Source of the DNA: an uncultured Flavobacteriaceae bacterium
GTDB lineage: Bacteria > Bacteroidota > Bacteroidia > Flavobacteriales > Flavobacteriaceae
Assembly: GCA_947487895.1 (NCBI GenBank)
Contig: CANKYF010000013.1
Span: 62,001 to 126,000 of the forward strand
Length of the DNA stretch: 64,000 nucleotides
Direction: 5' to 3'
The position numbers were made by a program, and so were the translations under genes. Under the pieces are notes generated by a model. That model made no database searches. It was not told the origin of the DNA and saw nothing but the letters and a program-made list of their open reading frames with translations. Positions within the stretch are counted from its first letter, which is position 1. The number at the start of each line of letters is the position of its first letter. This document shows positions 15,850 to 26,736 of this stretch, one piece after another.

Positions 15850-17322
15850 ATGAAAAAAATATTAGTAGCTAACCGTGGAGAGATTGCTTTAAGAGTCATG
15901 AGAACAGCAAAGAAAATGGGTATAAAAACCGTTGCTGTATATTCTGAAGTAGATAGAAATGCTCCACATGTAAAGTTTGCAGATGAAGCAGTTTTATTAG
16001 GTAAAGCACCTTCAGCTGAATCATACTTGGTAATGGAAAAGGTCATTGAAGCCGCTAAATTCATGGGTGCAGAAGGTATTCATCCAGGTTATGGGTTTTT
16101 AAGTGAAAATGCCACATTTGCAAAAATGGTTGAAAGTAATGGTATTACATTTATTGGTCCAAAATCTCATGCCATAGAAGTGATGGGTAATAAGCTAGCA
16201 GCAAAAGAAGCTGTTAGAGATTATGACATTCCCATGGTACCAGGTATTGAAGAAGCCATTACAGATATAGCGTTAGCAAAAAAAATAGCCAATGAAATTG
16301 GATTTCCTATTTTAATTAAAGCTTCTGCTGGTGGAGGAGGAAAAGGTATGCGTGTAGTAGAAAATATAGACGACTTACCTGAACAAATGGAGCGAGCTAT
16401 TAGTGAAGCAGTAGCAGCCTTTGGAGATGGTGCCGTTTTTATTGAAAAATATGTAGCATCTCCTAGGCACATTGAAATACAGGTGCTAGCTGATACACAT
16501 GGTAATATTGTACACTTATTTGAAAGAGAATGCAGTGTACAACGTAGGCATCAAAAAGTAGTAGAAGAAGCGCCTTCTGTAGTATTAACCCCAGAAATAA
16601 GAGCAAAAATGGGGGAAGCTGCGGTAAAAGTAGCTAAAGCTTGTGATTATGTAGGAGCAGGAACCGTTGAGTTTTTATTAGATGAAAACAAAAATTTCTA
16701 CTTTTTAGAAATGAATACACGTTTACAGGTTGAACACCCAGTCTCTGAAATTATTTCTGGAGTAGATCTTGTAGAACAACAAATAAAAGTAGCTAGAGGA
16801 GAGAAGCTAACGTTTACACAAGACGATTTAGAAATTAAAGGACATGCCCTTGAAATTCGTGTGTATGCAGAAGATCCTTTAGAAAACTTTATGCCTAGTA
16901 TAGGAACGTTGTCTACTTATAAACCTCCAATAGGAGCTGGAATTAGAGTAGATGATGGTTTTGAAGAAGGTATGGAGGTGCCAATCTATTATGATCCTAT
17001 GCTTTCTAAGTTAATAACCTTTGGAGATACTAGAGAAGAAGCCATAGAATTAATGATAAAAGCTATTGATAACTATAAGATTGAAGGTGTGTCTACAACA
17101 CTTTCTTTTGGAAAGTTTGTTTGTGAACATGAGGCTTTTACTTCAGGCAATTTTGATACTCATTTTGTGAAAAATTATTATTCACCAGATAAATTGAGTA
17201 CTAAATCTTTAGAAGAAAGAGAAGTAGCTGCTATGGCAGGGTTAAAAATATATCTTGATAATATGAAAACTCTAAAAGTAGCCAGTGTTAAAAATCATAA
17301 TTGGAAACAAAACAGAAGTTAG
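15850..17322 (+). CDS. Acyl-CoA carboxylase, biotin carboxylase subunit
   Basis: A 490-residue ATP-grasp enzyme that carboxylates biotin using bicarbonate and ATP. Features in order are the biotin carboxylase N-domain (KILVANRGEIALRVMRTAK), the glycine-rich ATP-binding loop KASAGGGGKGMR near residue 157, ERECSVQRRHQKVVEEAPS near 219, and EMNTRLQVEHP near 287. There is no fused biotinyl domain, which agrees with the separate carrier gene just upstream. With the mutase genes downstream, the acyl substrate is most probably propionyl-CoA. The gene order carrier, carboxylase, transferase is compact (24-33 bp gaps). Confidence 0.93.
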   Translation: MKKILVANRGEIALRVMRTAKKMGIKTVAVYSEVDRNAPHVKFADEAVLLGKAPSAESYLVMEKVIEAAKFMGAEGIHPGYGFLSENATFAKMVESNGITFIGPKSHAIEVMGNKLAAKEAVRDYDIPMVPGIEEAITDIALAKKIANEIGFPILIKASAGGGGKGMRVVENIDDLPEQMERAISEAVAAFGDGAVFIEKYVASPRHIEIQVLADTHGNIVHLFERECSVQRRHQKVVEEAPSVVLTPEIRAKMGEAAVKVAKACDYVGAGTVEFLLDENKNFYFLEMNTRLQVEHPVSEIISGVDLVEQQIKVARGEKLTFTQDDLEIKGHALEIRVYAEDPLENFMPSIGTLSTYKPPIGAGIRVDDGFEEGMEVPIYYDPMLSKLITFGDTREEAIELMIKAIDNYKIEGVSTTLSFGKFVCEHEAFTSGNFDTHFVKNYYSPDKLSTKSLEEREVAAMAGLKIYLDNMKTLKVASVKNHNWKQNRS

Positions 17323-17346
17323 TTTTAGAATCTATTTTGAAAAGTA

Positions 17347-18891
17347 ATGATGAAAAATAAGCAACAGATACTAGAAGATAAATTAGCGCAATCTAGATTG
17401 GGTGGCGGACAAGAACGTATTGAGAAACAACATGCTAAAGGTAAACTAACGGCTAGAGAACGTGTCCATTTTTTATTAGATGAAAATTCTTTTGAAGAAG
17501 TAGGCGCATTGGTAATTCATAGAGCCAAAGATTTTGGTATGGATAAACAAGTCTATTATGGGGATGGTGTAGTTACTGGTTATGGTACTATAAATGGCAG
17601 ACAAGTATGTGTGTTTGCACAAGATTTTACAGTTTTTGGAGGCGCTTTATCAGAAACTCATGCGGAGAAAATTTGTAAAATAATGGACTTAGCAGTAAAG
17701 ATAGGCGTACCAGTAATAGGATTAAATGATAGTGGAGGTGCCAGAATTCAAGAAGGTGTTCAGTCTCTTGGCGGATATGCAGATATTTTTCATAGAAATG
17801 TACAAGTATCGGGTATAATTCCTCAAATTTCTGCTATTATGGGGCCATGTGCAGGAGGTGCAGTGTATTCACCAGCAATGACCGATTTTACCATCATGGT
17901 AGAAAATTCTAGTTACATGTTTGTAACAGGACCTAATGTAGTGAAAACAGTAACTAATGAAGATGTAACTTCTGAAGAGTTAGGAGGTGCTTCAACCCAC
18001 GCTAAAAAATCTGGAGTCGCTCATTTAACTGCTGCTAATGATATACAGTGTATAAACAATATCAAGCAAATGATAAGCTATATGCCGCAAAATTGTGAAG
18101 ATATAGCCCAAGACTTGCCTTATGAATTAAAAGATGAAACACGAGACGTTTTAGAAAGCATTGTTCCAGAAAATGCCAACCAACCTTATGACATGAAACA
18201 TGTTATAAATGGTGTTATTGATGAAGAGTCCTTTTTTGAAATTCATAAAGATTACGCAGATAATATTATAGTTGGTTTTGCAAGATTAGGAGGTAAGAGT
18301 ATTGGAATCGTAGCCAATCAACCAATTAGTTTAGCAGGAGTTTTAGATGTAGAAAGTTCAAGAAAAGCAGCACGTTTTACACGTTTTTGTGATGCATTTA
18401 ACATACCATTACTAGTTTTGGTTGATGTACCAGGATTTTTACCAGGAACAGACCAAGAGTGGAACGGAATTATTACTAATGGGGCTAAATTACTATATGC
18501 ATTAAGTGAAGCAACAGTGCCAAAAGTAACCGTTATTACTAGAAAAGCATATGGAGGCGCTTATGACGTAATGAATTCTAAACACATTGGTGCAGATATG
18601 AATTATGCATGGCCTGGTGCAGAAATTGCAGTTATGGGTGCAAAGGGAGCTAGTGAGATTATTTTTAGAAAAGAAATCATGTCGGCAGATGACCCTGAAG
18701 CAAAACTTGCTGAAAAAGAAGCAGAATATGCTAATAAATTTGCCAATCCATATAGTGCTGCAGAAAGAGGCTTCATAGATGAAGTTATTCTACCAAAAGA
18801 CACGAGAGCTAAGCTAATTAAAGCTTATGCCATGTTAGAAGATAAAGCAGTTGTATTGCCAAAGAAGAAACACGGAAATATTCCGTTGTAA
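17347..18891 (+). CDS. Propionyl-CoA carboxylase, carboxyltransferase subunit
   Basis: A 514-residue carboxyltransferase of the PccB type. It has the N-terminal [15 protein letters not shown] region, the oxyanion-forming GGA.RIQEGV segment near residues 130-140, [13 protein letters not shown] near 172, and the C-terminal crotonase-like half with [12 protein letters not shown] near 363 and [11 protein letters not shown] near 397. It transfers CO2 from carboxybiotin to propionyl-CoA, giving (S)-methylmalonyl-CoA. The start ATG at 17347 is followed directly by a methionine-lysine pair, so one codon either way is possible. It is in one operon with the mutase genes. Confidence 0.93.
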   Translation: MMKNKQQILEDKLAQSRLGGGQERIEKQHAKGKLTARERVHFLLDENSFEEVGALVIHRAKDFGMDKQVYYGDGVVTGYGTINGRQVCVFAQDFTVFGGALSETHAEKICKIMDLAVKIGVPVIGLNDSGGARIQEGVQSLGGYADIFHRNVQVSGIIPQISAIMGPCAGGAVYSPAMTDFTIMVENSSYMFVTGPNVVKTVTNEDVTSEELGGASTHAKKSGVAHLTAANDIQCINNIKQMISYMPQNCEDIAQDLPYELKDETRDVLESIVPENANQPYDMKHVINGVIDEESFFEIHKDYADNIIVGFARLGGKSIGIVANQPISLAGVLDVESSRKAARFTRFCDAFNIPLLVLVDVPGFLPGTDQEWNGIITNGAKLLYALSEATVPKVTVITRKAYGGAYDVMNSKHIGADMNYAWPGAEIAVMGAKGASEIIFRKEIMSADDPEAKLAEKEAEYANKFANPYSAAERGFIDEVILPKDTRAKLIKAYAMLEDKAVVLPKKKHGNIPL

Positions 18892-18904
18892 AAGATTGTT
18901 GAAG

Positions 18905-20254
18905 ATGAGTAAAGATGCTTTTTTTGATAGTTTCAACCCTATTTCTGCAAAAGAATGGGAGGAGAAAATTAAGATTGATTTAAAAGGTGCAGATTATAAT
19001 GAAACTTTAATTTGGGAATCACCAGAGGGTATTTCTGTACAGCCTTTTTATCATGCAGATAATGCTATTAATATTTCTAAGTTAGAAAAGTCTTCATCAG
19101 CATGGTATATTTGTCAAACCATTAATGTTGAAGATGATAATGGTGCTAATACAAAAGCAAAAGAAGCTATTGAAAAGGGGGCAGAAAGTCTTCGTTTTAT
19201 AATTATTTCAGAAAAAATTAATGTTGAAGTTCTTTTAAAAGGCATCAATGATAAAAAAGTTCAGATTTATTTTGAGTTTCAGTGTTTTTCTAAAATACTT
19301 TGGGAATCTATTACAGATTTTGCGGCTAATTCAAAAGGAGATATTCATTTGTGTATAGACCCAATTGGTCATTTTGGTAAAACGGGAAATTGGTTTAATA
19401 GCATAAATAAAGATTTAGAAGTCAATACAACTATCAATACCATAAGTGTTGATGTCTCTGTATATCAAAATGCTGGAGCAAATATGGTGCAGCAATTGGC
19501 GTTTGCATTGTCTCATGCCAATGAATATCTAAATGTGTTCTCCAATAAGCATAATATTGAAAAGGTGCATTTTAATGTATCAGTAGGAACCAATTATTTT
19601 TTTGAAATAGCAAAATTAAGAGCATTGCGTTTACTTTGGAAGGTTTTATCGAGTGCCTATGATATTGAAGCCGATTGTTGTATTATCGCAGTTCCAACAA
19701 AACGAAATAAAACGTTATATGATTATAATACGAATATGTTACGCACTACAACAGAATGCATGTCTGCTGTTTTAGGTGGAGCCAATGTTATTAGTAATAT
19801 GCCTTATGATGCTATTTATAAAGAAGAAAACGAATTTGGAACTCGTATATCTCTTAATCAGTTATTGTTACTTAAAAACGAAAGTTATTTTGATAAGGTT
19901 AATAATGCTGCGGATGGCGCCTATTACATTGAAGGTATAACACAGCAATTAGCAGAAAAAGCATTGGAACTTTTTAAATCAATAGAAAAAAAAGGCGGAT
20001 TTATAAAACAACTAGAACAAGGCGGTATTCAAAAAGAAATAGCTGCAAGCGCTTTAAAAGAACAAGCGTATTTTAATAAGGGTGAAAAGGTTTTAGTTGG
20101 TACAAATAAATATATCAATGAAATTGATAAAATGAGTGATGCTATTGAGTTACATCCTTTTACAAAGGCTAATAGTAGTGAAACAACTGTAGAACCGTTG
20201 TTAGGTAGACGTTTGTCAGAATCTTTAGAACTAGAAAGGTTGAGTAATGAGTAG
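18905..20254 (+). CDS. mutA: Methylmalonyl-CoA mutase small (beta) subunit
   Basis: A protein of about 449 residues with the TIM-barrel half of methylmalonyl-CoA mutase, but no DxHxxG cobalamin motif, as expected for the non-catalytic subunit. Diagnostic segments are the N-terminal [20 protein letters not shown] and the [26 protein letters not shown] region near residue 338, which matches the large subunit's [16 protein letters not shown] block. I use the ATG at 18905 rather than an upstream in-frame codon that would overlap the pccB end by 40 bp. It overlaps the large-subunit gene by 8 bp, indicating translational coupling and a 1:1 heterodimer. Confidence 0.92.
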   Translation: MSKDAFFDSFNPISAKEWEEKIKIDLKGADYNETLIWESPEGISVQPFYHADNAINISKLEKSSSAWYICQTINVEDDNGANTKAKEAIEKGAESLRFIIISEKINVEVLLKGINDKKVQIYFEFQCFSKILWESITDFAANSKGDIHLCIDPIGHFGKTGNWFNSINKDLEVNTTINTISVDVSVYQNAGANMVQQLAFALSHANEYLNVFSNKHNIEKVHFNVSVGTNYFFEIAKLRALRLLWKVLSSAYDIEADCCIIAVPTKRNKTLYDYNTNMLRTTTECMSAVLGGANVISNMPYDAIYKEENEFGTRISLNQLLLLKNESYFDKVNNAADGAYYIEGITQQLAEKALELFKSIEKKGGFIKQLEQGGIQKEIAASALKEQAYFNKGEKVLVGTNKYINEIDKMSDAIELHPFTKANSSETTVEPLLGRRLSESLELERLSNE

Positions 20255-22415
20255 AAAAAATTTACAGCATTTAAGCTTAAAAGATTTAAAGGTTAATACT
20301 GAGAATCCAAAAGAAGATTCAAAGTCTTTGGAAACCTTTCAAACAGCTGAGCGCATTGAAATAAAGTCAACTTTTAATGAAAAAGATATTGACGGTGTAG
20401 AACATTTAGATTTTGCAGCAGGTATTCCGCCCTATCTAAGAGGTCCTTATTCTACTATGTATGTAAGAAGGCCATGGACCATACGTCAATATGCTGGTTT
20501 TTCAACAGCAGAAGAAAGTAATGCTTTTTATAGAAAGAATTTAAAAGGCGGACAAAAAGGATTATCTGTAGCGTTTGATTTGCCAACACACAGAGGTTAT
20601 GATAGTGATCATGAACGTGTTATTGGAGATGTAGGGAAAGCTGGCGTAGCTATAGATTCTGTAGAAGATATGAAAGTGTTATTTGACGGTATTCCGTTAG
20701 ATAAAATGTCGGTATCCATGACTATGAATGGAGCTGTGTTACCCATAATGGCGTTTTACATAGTTGCGGCAGAAGAGCAAGGTGTAGATAAATCGTTACT
20801 GGCGGGAACTATTCAAAATGACATTTTGAAAGAGTTTATGGTGAGAAATACATACATCTATCCGCCAAAGCCATCTATACAAATCATTGCAGATATTTTT
20901 GAGTATACAAGTAATTTTATGCCAAAGTTTAATAGTATCAGTATTTCTGGATACCATATGCATGAGGCAGGAGCATCAGCAGATATAGAACTAGCATATA
21001 CTTTAGCAGATGGATTAGAATATATAAGAACAGGGCTTAAATCTGGTTTAAAAATAGATGATTTCGCACCTCGTTTATCCTTTTTCTGGGGTATTGGGAT
21101 GAATCATTTTATGGAAATAGCCAAAATGCGTGCAGCTAGAATGCTATGGGCTAAATTGGTGAAGCAATTCAACCCTCAAAACCCTAAATCTCTAGCATTA
21201 CGAACGCATTGTCAAACTAGTGGATGGAGTTTAACGGAACAAGACCCGTTTAACAATGTAGCAAGAACGGTTATAGAAGCTACAGCTTCGGTATTTGGAG
21301 GTACACAAAGTTTACATACCAATGCATTAGATGAAGCCATTGCGTTGCCAACAGATTTTTCTGCTCGTATAGCAAGAGAAACACAAATTTTTCTACAAGA
21401 AGAAACCAAGATTACTAAAACGGTAGACCCTTGGGCTGGGAGTTATTATGTTGAATATTTAACAGATCAACTGGTTAAAAAAGCCTGGGCTTTAATAGAA
21501 GAAGTAGAAGAGTTAGGAGGTATGACCAAAGCTATTGAGGCAGGTATTCCAAAACAACGTATAGAAGAAGCGGCAGCAAGAAAACAGGCTAGAATAGATA
21601 GTGGAGAAGACGTCATTGTTGGCGTTAATAAATACAGATTAGAGCAAGAAGATGAGCTTCATATTTTAGAAGTAGATAATGAAGAGGTAAGAAGGCAACA
21701 ATTAGAACGTTTAGCATCACTTAAAAAAGAAAGAGATGAGGTAGCGGTTAAAAAAGCATTAGAAGATTTAACCAATCTAGCCAAACTTAAAATGGAAGAT
21801 GATAATACCAATTTAACGCTAGAGCAGAACCTGTTAGCATTAGCTGTAAAAGCGGCAAGATTAAGAGCTACTTTAGGAGAAATAAGTGTGGCTTTAGAGG
21901 TTGTTTTTGGGCGTCATAAAGCTATGGTGAAATCATTTTCGGGAGTGTATTCAAAAGAAATAAAAGAAGATAAAAGTTTTAAAGAAGCCAGAAGAAAAGC
22001 GGATGTTTTTGCAGAACAAGATGGACGAAGACCAAGAATAATGATTGCAAAAATGGGGCAAGATGGTCATGATCGAGGCGCAAAAGTAGTCGCAACAGGC
22101 TATGTAGATATTGGTTTTGACGTAGATATTGGTCCTTTGTTTCAAACCCCTAAAGAAGTAGCAAAACAAGCGGTAGAGAATGATGTTCACATTTTAGGCG
22201 TATCTTCGTTAGCTGCAGGTCATAAAACTTTAGTTCCAGCGGTTATAGAAGAATTAAAAACCTATGGAAGAGAAGATATCATGGTAATTGTAGGAGGCGT
22301 TATTCCAAAACAAGATTATCAGTTTTTATTTGATGCTGGAGCTGTGGCTGTTTTTGGTCCAGGTACCAAAATTAGTGACGCGGCTATTCAAATATTAGAT
22401 ATTTTGATTGATTAA
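20247..22415 (+). CDS. mutB: Methylmalonyl-CoA mutase large (alpha) subunit
   Basis: A 722-residue adenosylcobalamin-dependent mutase that converts (R)-methylmalonyl-CoA to succinyl-CoA. The catalytic barrel includes the RGPYSTMY segment near residue 64 and [16 protein letters not shown] near 317. The C-terminal B12 domain carries DGHDRG at residues 606-611, with His608 as the lower axial cobalt ligand, followed by the SSLAAGH segment. Length is normal for the family. No methylmalonyl-CoA epimerase or MeaB-type GTPase chaperone gene is adjacent, so these must be encoded elsewhere or replaced. Confidence 0.95.
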   Translation: MSRKNLQHLSLKDLKVNTENPKEDSKSLETFQTAERIEIKSTFNEKDIDGVEHLDFAAGIPPYLRGPYSTMYVRRPWTIRQYAGFSTAEESNAFYRKNLKGGQKGLSVAFDLPTHRGYDSDHERVIGDVGKAGVAIDSVEDMKVLFDGIPLDKMSVSMTMNGAVLPIMAFYIVAAEEQGVDKSLLAGTIQNDILKEFMVRNTYIYPPKPSIQIIADIFEYTSNFMPKFNSISISGYHMHEAGASADIELAYTLADGLEYIRTGLKSGLKIDDFAPRLSFFWGIGMNHFMEIAKMRAARMLWAKLVKQFNPQNPKSLALRTHCQTSGWSLTEQDPFNNVARTVIEATASVFGGTQSLHTNALDEAIALPTDFSARIARETQIFLQEETKITKTVDPWAGSYYVEYLTDQLVKKAWALIEEVEELGGMTKAIEAGIPKQRIEEAAARKQARIDSGEDVIVGVNKYRLEQEDELHILEVDNEEVRRQQLERLASLKKERDEVAVKKALEDLTNLAKLKMEDDNTNLTLEQNLLALAVKAARLRATLGEISVALEVVFGRHKAMVKSFSGVYSKEIKEDKSFKEARRKADVFAEQDGRRPRIMIAKMGQDGHDRGAKVVATGYVDIGFDVDIGPLFQTPKEVAKQAVENDVHILGVSSLAAGHKTLVPAVIEELKTYGREDIMVIVGGVIPKQDYQFLFDAGAVAVFGPGTKISDAAIQILDILID

Positions 22416-22436
22416 GAATAAAAAGAAAAAATAGAT

Positions 22437-23957
22437 TTGAAGCAGATTATAAAATCCATACTTAGTAAAGATTCTAAAAAGATGAAATCCTCATCGTTAG
22501 AAATGTATTTCGAAAAATTCCGAAATAACATTGTTGGCGGGAATCAGTATTTTGAATCACCTTATGGTACGCAAAGAATTATTTATGCAGATTGGACGGC
22601 TAGTGGACGATTGTACAGGCCTATTGAAGAAAAGCTGCTAAATCAAATAGGACCTTATGTGGCTAACACACATACAGAAACATCAATAACAGGGTCTTCA
22701 ATGACTTTAGCATATCATGATGCCAGAACTATTATTAAAGAACATGTTAATGCTTCTCAAGATGATGTGTTAATTACTGTAGGTACAGGAATGACAGGTG
22801 CTATCAATAAATTTCAGCGTATTTTAGGTTTAAAACTCAATGAAAATTTAAAAGAGAACACTACTATACCTGAAGAAAAAAGGCCTATAATTTTTGTGTC
22901 TCATATGGAGCATCATTCTAACCAGACGTCATGGTTAGAAACTATTGCAAATGTGGAGGTTATTCCGTTTAACGAAGAAGGATTACCTTGTTTAAAAGGG
23001 TTAAAAAAGCTCATAGATAAATATAAAGACACGCCAATTAAAATAGCGGCAGTGACAGGTTGTTCAAACGTAACAGGGATAAGAACAAATTACCATGAAA
23101 TTGCAAAAATAATGCACAAAAATAATGGATTGTGTTTTGTGGATTTTGCATGTTCTGCACCTTATGTGAATATTAATATGCACCCTGAAAAGAAAGATGA
23201 ATATTTAGATGCCATTACATTTTCACCTCATAAATTTTTAGGAGGTCCAGGAGCATCGGGCGTATTAATTTTCAATAAAAAATTATATAAAAACATGGTG
23301 CCAGATAATCCAGGGGGTGGTACGGTAAGTTATACCAATCCTTGGGGAGATCATGACTATATTGATGATATTGAAACTCGTGAAGATGGAGGTACTCCAG
23401 GGTTTTTACAAGCAATTAAAATAGCCTTGTCTATAAGGTTGAAAGAAGAAATGGGCGTTCAAAATATATTAGATAGAGAGCATGAGCTTAATGCTATTGT
23501 TTTTGCAAGGTTGTCTAAGATTAAAGATCTTAAGATTTTAGCACCAGATAACAAGGATAGGTTAGGGGTCTTTTCATTTTATATTGAAGATGTACATTAC
23601 AATCTTATTGTTAAACTCTTGAATGATAAGTTTGGTGTGCAGACTAGAGGAGGTTGTTCTTGTGCTGGAACCTATGGTCATTATTTATTGAACGTAGATG
23701 AGTCTACTTCAAAATCTATAGAACAAAAAATATTAGATGGTTGTTTAATAGAAAGACCTGGGTGGATACGTATGTCTATACACCCAACCATGACAAATAA
23801 TGATATTAAATTTATTTGCGATGCTATTAAATCTGTTTCCGAAAATCATGAAGAATGGGGCAAAGATTATCAATATAATGCTTCTAAAAATGAATTTGAA
23901 CACAAAAGCAATTCTGCTATAGAAAAAGATATTACCCGAAATTGGTTTCAGTTTTAA
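22437..23957 (+). CDS. Class V aminotransferase-fold PLP enzyme
   Basis: A PLP-dependent enzyme of about 500 residues in the cysteine desulfurase / isopenicillin epimerase-like group. Visible features are IYADWTASGRLYRP near residue 50, NTHTETS near 79, SHMEHHSNQTSW near 156, and SPHKFLGGPGASG with the PLP lysine at Lys266 (counted from the TTG at 22437). A C-terminal RGGCSCAGTYGHY holds cysteines at the place of the desulfurase loop. The start is uncertain: the TTG at 22437 or the ATG at 22482, which gives a start closer to the conserved LEMYFEKFRNN region. It is the last gene of the carboxylase operon and may act on a sulfur- or amino-containing intermediate. Confidence 0.82.
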   Translation: MKQIIKSILSKDSKKMKSSSLEMYFEKFRNNIVGGNQYFESPYGTQRIIYADWTASGRLYRPIEEKLLNQIGPYVANTHTETSITGSSMTLAYHDARTIIKEHVNASQDDVLITVGTGMTGAINKFQRILGLKLNENLKENTTIPEEKRPIIFVSHMEHHSNQTSWLETIANVEVIPFNEEGLPCLKGLKKLIDKYKDTPIKIAAVTGCSNVTGIRTNYHEIAKIMHKNNGLCFVDFACSAPYVNINMHPEKKDEYLDAITFSPHKFLGGPGASGVLIFNKKLYKNMVPDNPGGGTVSYTNPWGDHDYIDDIETREDGGTPGFLQAIKIALSIRLKEEMGVQNILDREHELNAIVFARLSKIKDLKILAPDNKDRLGVFSFYIEDVHYNLIVKLLNDKFGVQTRGGCSCAGTYGHYLLNVDESTSKSIEQKILDGCLIERPGWIRMSIHPTMTNNDIKFICDAIKSVSENHEEWGKDYQYNASKNEFEHKSNSAIEKDITRNWFQF

Positions 23958-23987
23958 ACATCTAATTAGTAAATCAAGATCAAAATT

Positions 23988-24063
23988 TGGTAATTCTAAA
24001 GAAATTACCACAAGTATAGTTATTGTATAATTCATTTAAAATAAATAGCTTAAAATGAGCTAT
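23988..24063 (+). terminator. Two hairpins after the carboxylase operon
   Basis: Two perfect inverted repeats follow the last gene of the operon: TGGTAATT/AATTACCA with a 7-nt loop (23988-24010) and ATAGCT/AGCTAT with a 7-nt loop (24045-24063). A TTTTT run comes about 12 nt after the second. Neither is GC-rich, so termination is plausible but not certain. The rest of the 219-bp gap up to the GH16 gene has only the promoter element noted next. Confidence 0.4.
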
Positions 24064-24144
24064 AAAATGTGGTCTTTTTAAGATCTCAAAAACATTACTT
24101 CTACTTATTAAATCATATCAGTTCTTAATAGACTAAGTATATTT

Positions 24145-24152
24145 TAATTTTG
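24145..24152 (+). promoter_or_regulatory. Candidate -7 box upstream of GH16 gene
   Basis: TAATTTTG matches the Bacteroidetes TAnnTTTG -7 consensus exactly and lies 24 bp before the ATG of the GH16 gene. No clear TTG -33 box is seen at the expected distance, so the call is moderate. It would drive the collinear block 24177-29760 or beyond. Confidence 0.45.
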
Positions 24153-24176
24153 TTTTTAAAGACGAAATTATAAACT

Positions 24177-25418
24177 ATGCTTATAAAGAAACTTTTTGGC
24201 ATTTTTCTTATTTGTGGTTTGGGCTATACTTTAAGTGCTCAATCGGGACCACCAAAACCTCCATTAGGGAAACGATGGGTTTTAAATCCTGATTTCTCTG
24301 ATGAGTTCAATGGAACAACATTAGACAAAACAAAATGGTTAGATCATCATCCAAGATGGATTGGCAGACCACCTGGTCTATTTTTACCTTCTCAAGTGTC
24401 TGTTGCAGATGGCTACCTTCAACTTAAAGGTGGGAAAATGAAAAAGGATACCATAGTCAATGCATATGGTAGAGCTAATACATTCAATATTAAAGGAGCA
24501 GCAGTAGTTTCAAAAAAATCAGTGTATTTAGGGTATTATGAGTGTAGAGCAAAAGCAGCAGCTACAACTATGTCTACTACATTTTGGTTTTCAGGAAATG
24601 GAAGTAAAGGTCCTAAAGGCTGTGATAGATATGATCAAGAATGGGATATTCAGGAATGTATAGGACGCAGAGGCGACTTTAAAGGAAGTTATTTTGCAAG
24701 TGGTATGCACTCTAATGCACATTATTGGTACAATGACTGCAATGGTGAAAGACATGATTATAGAGCAGAACAAGTAAGGTTTGAAGATGAAGAAGTGGCA
24801 TCTAAAGATTTTCATGTGTACGGAGGTTGGTGGAAAGATGAGACTTCTGCAAGCTATTATTATGACAACTGTGAACCAAAGCACCAGAGATTTTTTGATA
24901 GCATATCAAATAAACCAATGGATAAACCAATGTACATGCGTTTAGTACATGAAACCTATCCGTTTCCTTGGATTTCTTTACCAACAGATGAAGAATTACA
25001 AGATGATTCTAAAAATACGGTGTATTATGATTGGGTTAGAGGCTACAAACTCATAGATATCAAGAAAAAAAACAGATCAAATCTAGAAGCCGAAATAAAA
25101 ATATATAAAGAAAAGGTATTGTTTGATACTGCTGAACTCAAATTGAAATCTTCAAATCAATTAAAAATTCCTTTAAGTTATAAAGCGAATCAAGATAGGG
25201 TTATTCTTTTAAAGTTAATGAATCAGGATAATACAATTATTACACAAACTAAACTTAAGGTTTACTCAGGGTACGCTTATTTAGAATATAGTTTTAATTT
25301 AGAGGAAAAACTGAACGAAGGGAAATACAAACTTGTTGCAAAATTAGTTCCTGAAGGAGCTGATAAGACTCAAGTTTTAGATATTAATACATTAATCATT
25401 AACATTTCTGAAGAATAA
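24177..25418 (+). CDS. GH16 family endo-galactanase-like glycoside hydrolase
   Basis: A 413-residue secreted endo-hydrolase. The signal peptide ends near LSAQ (residue 22), followed by the GH16 opening DFSDEFNGTTLDKTKW and the beta-bulge catalytic motif EWDIQE, with Glu155 (nucleophile), Asp157 and Glu160 (acid/base). A C-terminal extension of about 110 residues (from about 305) looks like a small beta-sandwich accessory domain; no sorting domain or lipobox is present. GH16 enzymes of this kind cut agar, porphyran or carrageenan. The GH117 gene next door favours a galactan with 3,6-anhydrogalactose. The exact subfamily cannot be fixed by eye. Confidence 0.88.
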   Translation: MLIKKLFGIFLICGLGYTLSAQSGPPKPPLGKRWVLNPDFSDEFNGTTLDKTKWLDHHPRWIGRPPGLFLPSQVSVADGYLQLKGGKMKKDTIVNAYGRANTFNIKGAAVVSKKSVYLGYYECRAKAAATTMSTTFWFSGNGSKGPKGCDRYDQEWDIQECIGRRGDFKGSYFASGMHSNAHYWYNDCNGERHDYRAEQVRFEDEEVASKDFHVYGGWWKDETSASYYYDNCEPKHQRFFDSISNKPMDKPMYMRLVHETYPFPWISLPTDEELQDDSKNTVYYDWVRGYKLIDIKKKNRSNLEAEIKIYKEKVLFDTAELKLKSSNQLKIPLSYKANQDRVILLKLMNQDNTIITQTKLKVYSGYAYLEYSFNLEEKLNEGKYKLVAKLVPEGADKTQVLDINTLIINISEE

Positions 25419-25444
25419 TTTAAACACAAAAACTAAACAATACA

Positions 25445-26722
25445 ATGACATATAACGTACAACTAAAAAGAATCTTGTTAGCACTTTTAGCATTTCCTTT
25501 TTTTGTTTTAGGTCAAGAGAAAGAAAAAGTTGAAGGCGCTTTTCCTTTTAAGCTTCCAAAAGAAAAACCAGATCGACCTTTAAGTGCAGCAATGCAGCGT
25601 AATTATGATAATTACATGGCGCCAAGACCTGAAGATAATGAGTTATACTCTCAATTTAAATACACCCCTTTAAAAGGGTTTGATTATAATAATCATGATG
25701 GTACCATTTCAAGAAGAGATCCATCAAAAGTCATTTTTGCTAATGGAAAATATTATGTATGGTACACCTATAGAAACACGTTAACATCACCAAAAGGTGC
25801 TAAAAATAGCAGTGCAACCATTCCGTCAAGTGATTGGGATTTATGTGATATTTGGTATGCAACTAGTGAAGATGGTTTTACTTGGGAAGAACAAGGAGTA
25901 GCAGTTCCTAGACCACCAAAACCAAATGTAGGTTGGAGGTCTGTGAGTACCACAGATATTTTAGTTTGGAAGGGTAAGTATTATTTATACTATCAAGGGT
26001 TTTTAGAAGCAAGTGGTAAACGTGGAGATGATTGTCCTGTAGCAGTGTCTTATGCAGATTCGCCAGATGGACCATGGACACCATATAATAAAGTTGTAAT
26101 TCCTAATGGAGCACCTGGAGATTGGGATCAATATTCAATTCATGATCCACACCCATTTGTTTACAAAGGCAAAATATATCTGTATTACAAATCAGATTTT
26201 GATGGAGACCCAAGATTGGTAAGAATGCAAGGGTTGGCTACTGCAGATAATCCTTTAGGGCCTTTTACAAAACACCCTTTAAACCCAGTGATTGCAGCAG
26301 GTCATGAAACATCTTTGTTCCCTTTTAGAGGAGGAATGGCAGCATTAGTAACAAGAGATGGAAATGAACATCATACCATTCAATTTGCACCAGATGGAGT
26401 GAATTTTGAAATAGCTTCCATAGTATCCTTATTACCAAATGCAGCAGGTTCTTTTGTGCCAGATGCTTTTACAAATACAGATGATGGAAGAGGAATTACT
26501 TGGGGGATTTCACATTTTACAAATGCCACTAATTGGTCTCAAAATCATTCCATTTTAACAAGATTTGATTGCGATTTAAGTCAGGATGTTGATGATTATG
26601 ATATGAAACATCATAACGAATATTATAAACCAGATTTTTACTTTAAGCACGGGTTAAATAAAACTCAAAAGAAAAATATAGCTAAGCGGAATAAAGAATT
26701 TATTAAGAATTCAACCAAATAA
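25445..26722 (+). CDS. GH117-like 3,6-anhydrogalactosidase
   Basis: A 425-residue exported five-bladed beta-propeller exo-hydrolase. The signal peptide ends near VLGQ (residue 24). An N-terminal helix carries SAAMQR (residues 47-52), matching the SxAxxR dimerisation motif known from GH117. The propeller includes RRDPSKVIF, STTDILVW, HDPHPFVYKGKIYLYYKSD and AGHETSLFPFRGG segments, the last resembling the GH117 active-site histidine/glutamate region. GH117 enzymes release 3,6-anhydro-L-galactose from the non-reducing ends of neoagaro-oligosaccharides, though some members act on other sugars. The 26-bp spacing to the GH16 gene places it in the same operon. Confidence 0.82.
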   Translation: MTYNVQLKRILLALLAFPFFVLGQEKEKVEGAFPFKLPKEKPDRPLSAAMQRNYDNYMAPRPEDNELYSQFKYTPLKGFDYNNHDGTISRRDPSKVIFANGKYYVWYTYRNTLTSPKGAKNSSATIPSSDWDLCDIWYATSEDGFTWEEQGVAVPRPPKPNVGWRSVSTTDILVWKGKYYLYYQGFLEASGKRGDDCPVAVSYADSPDGPWTPYNKVVIPNGAPGDWDQYSIHDPHPFVYKGKIYLYYKSDFDGDPRLVRMQGLATADNPLGPFTKHPLNPVIAAGHETSLFPFRGGMAALVTRDGNEHHTIQFAPDGVNFEIASIVSLLPNAAGSFVPDAFTNTDDGRGITWGISHFTNATNWSQNHSILTRFDCDLSQDVDDYDMKHHNEYYKPDFYFKHGLNKTQKKNIAKRNKEFIKNSTK

Positions 26723-26736
26723 TTAGCCAGTATAAA

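Noticed and set aside
18851-18904. Upstream start for the small mutase subunit
   Set aside because: It overlaps the carboxyltransferase gene by about 40 bp and adds lysine/arginine-rich residues that the family does not have.
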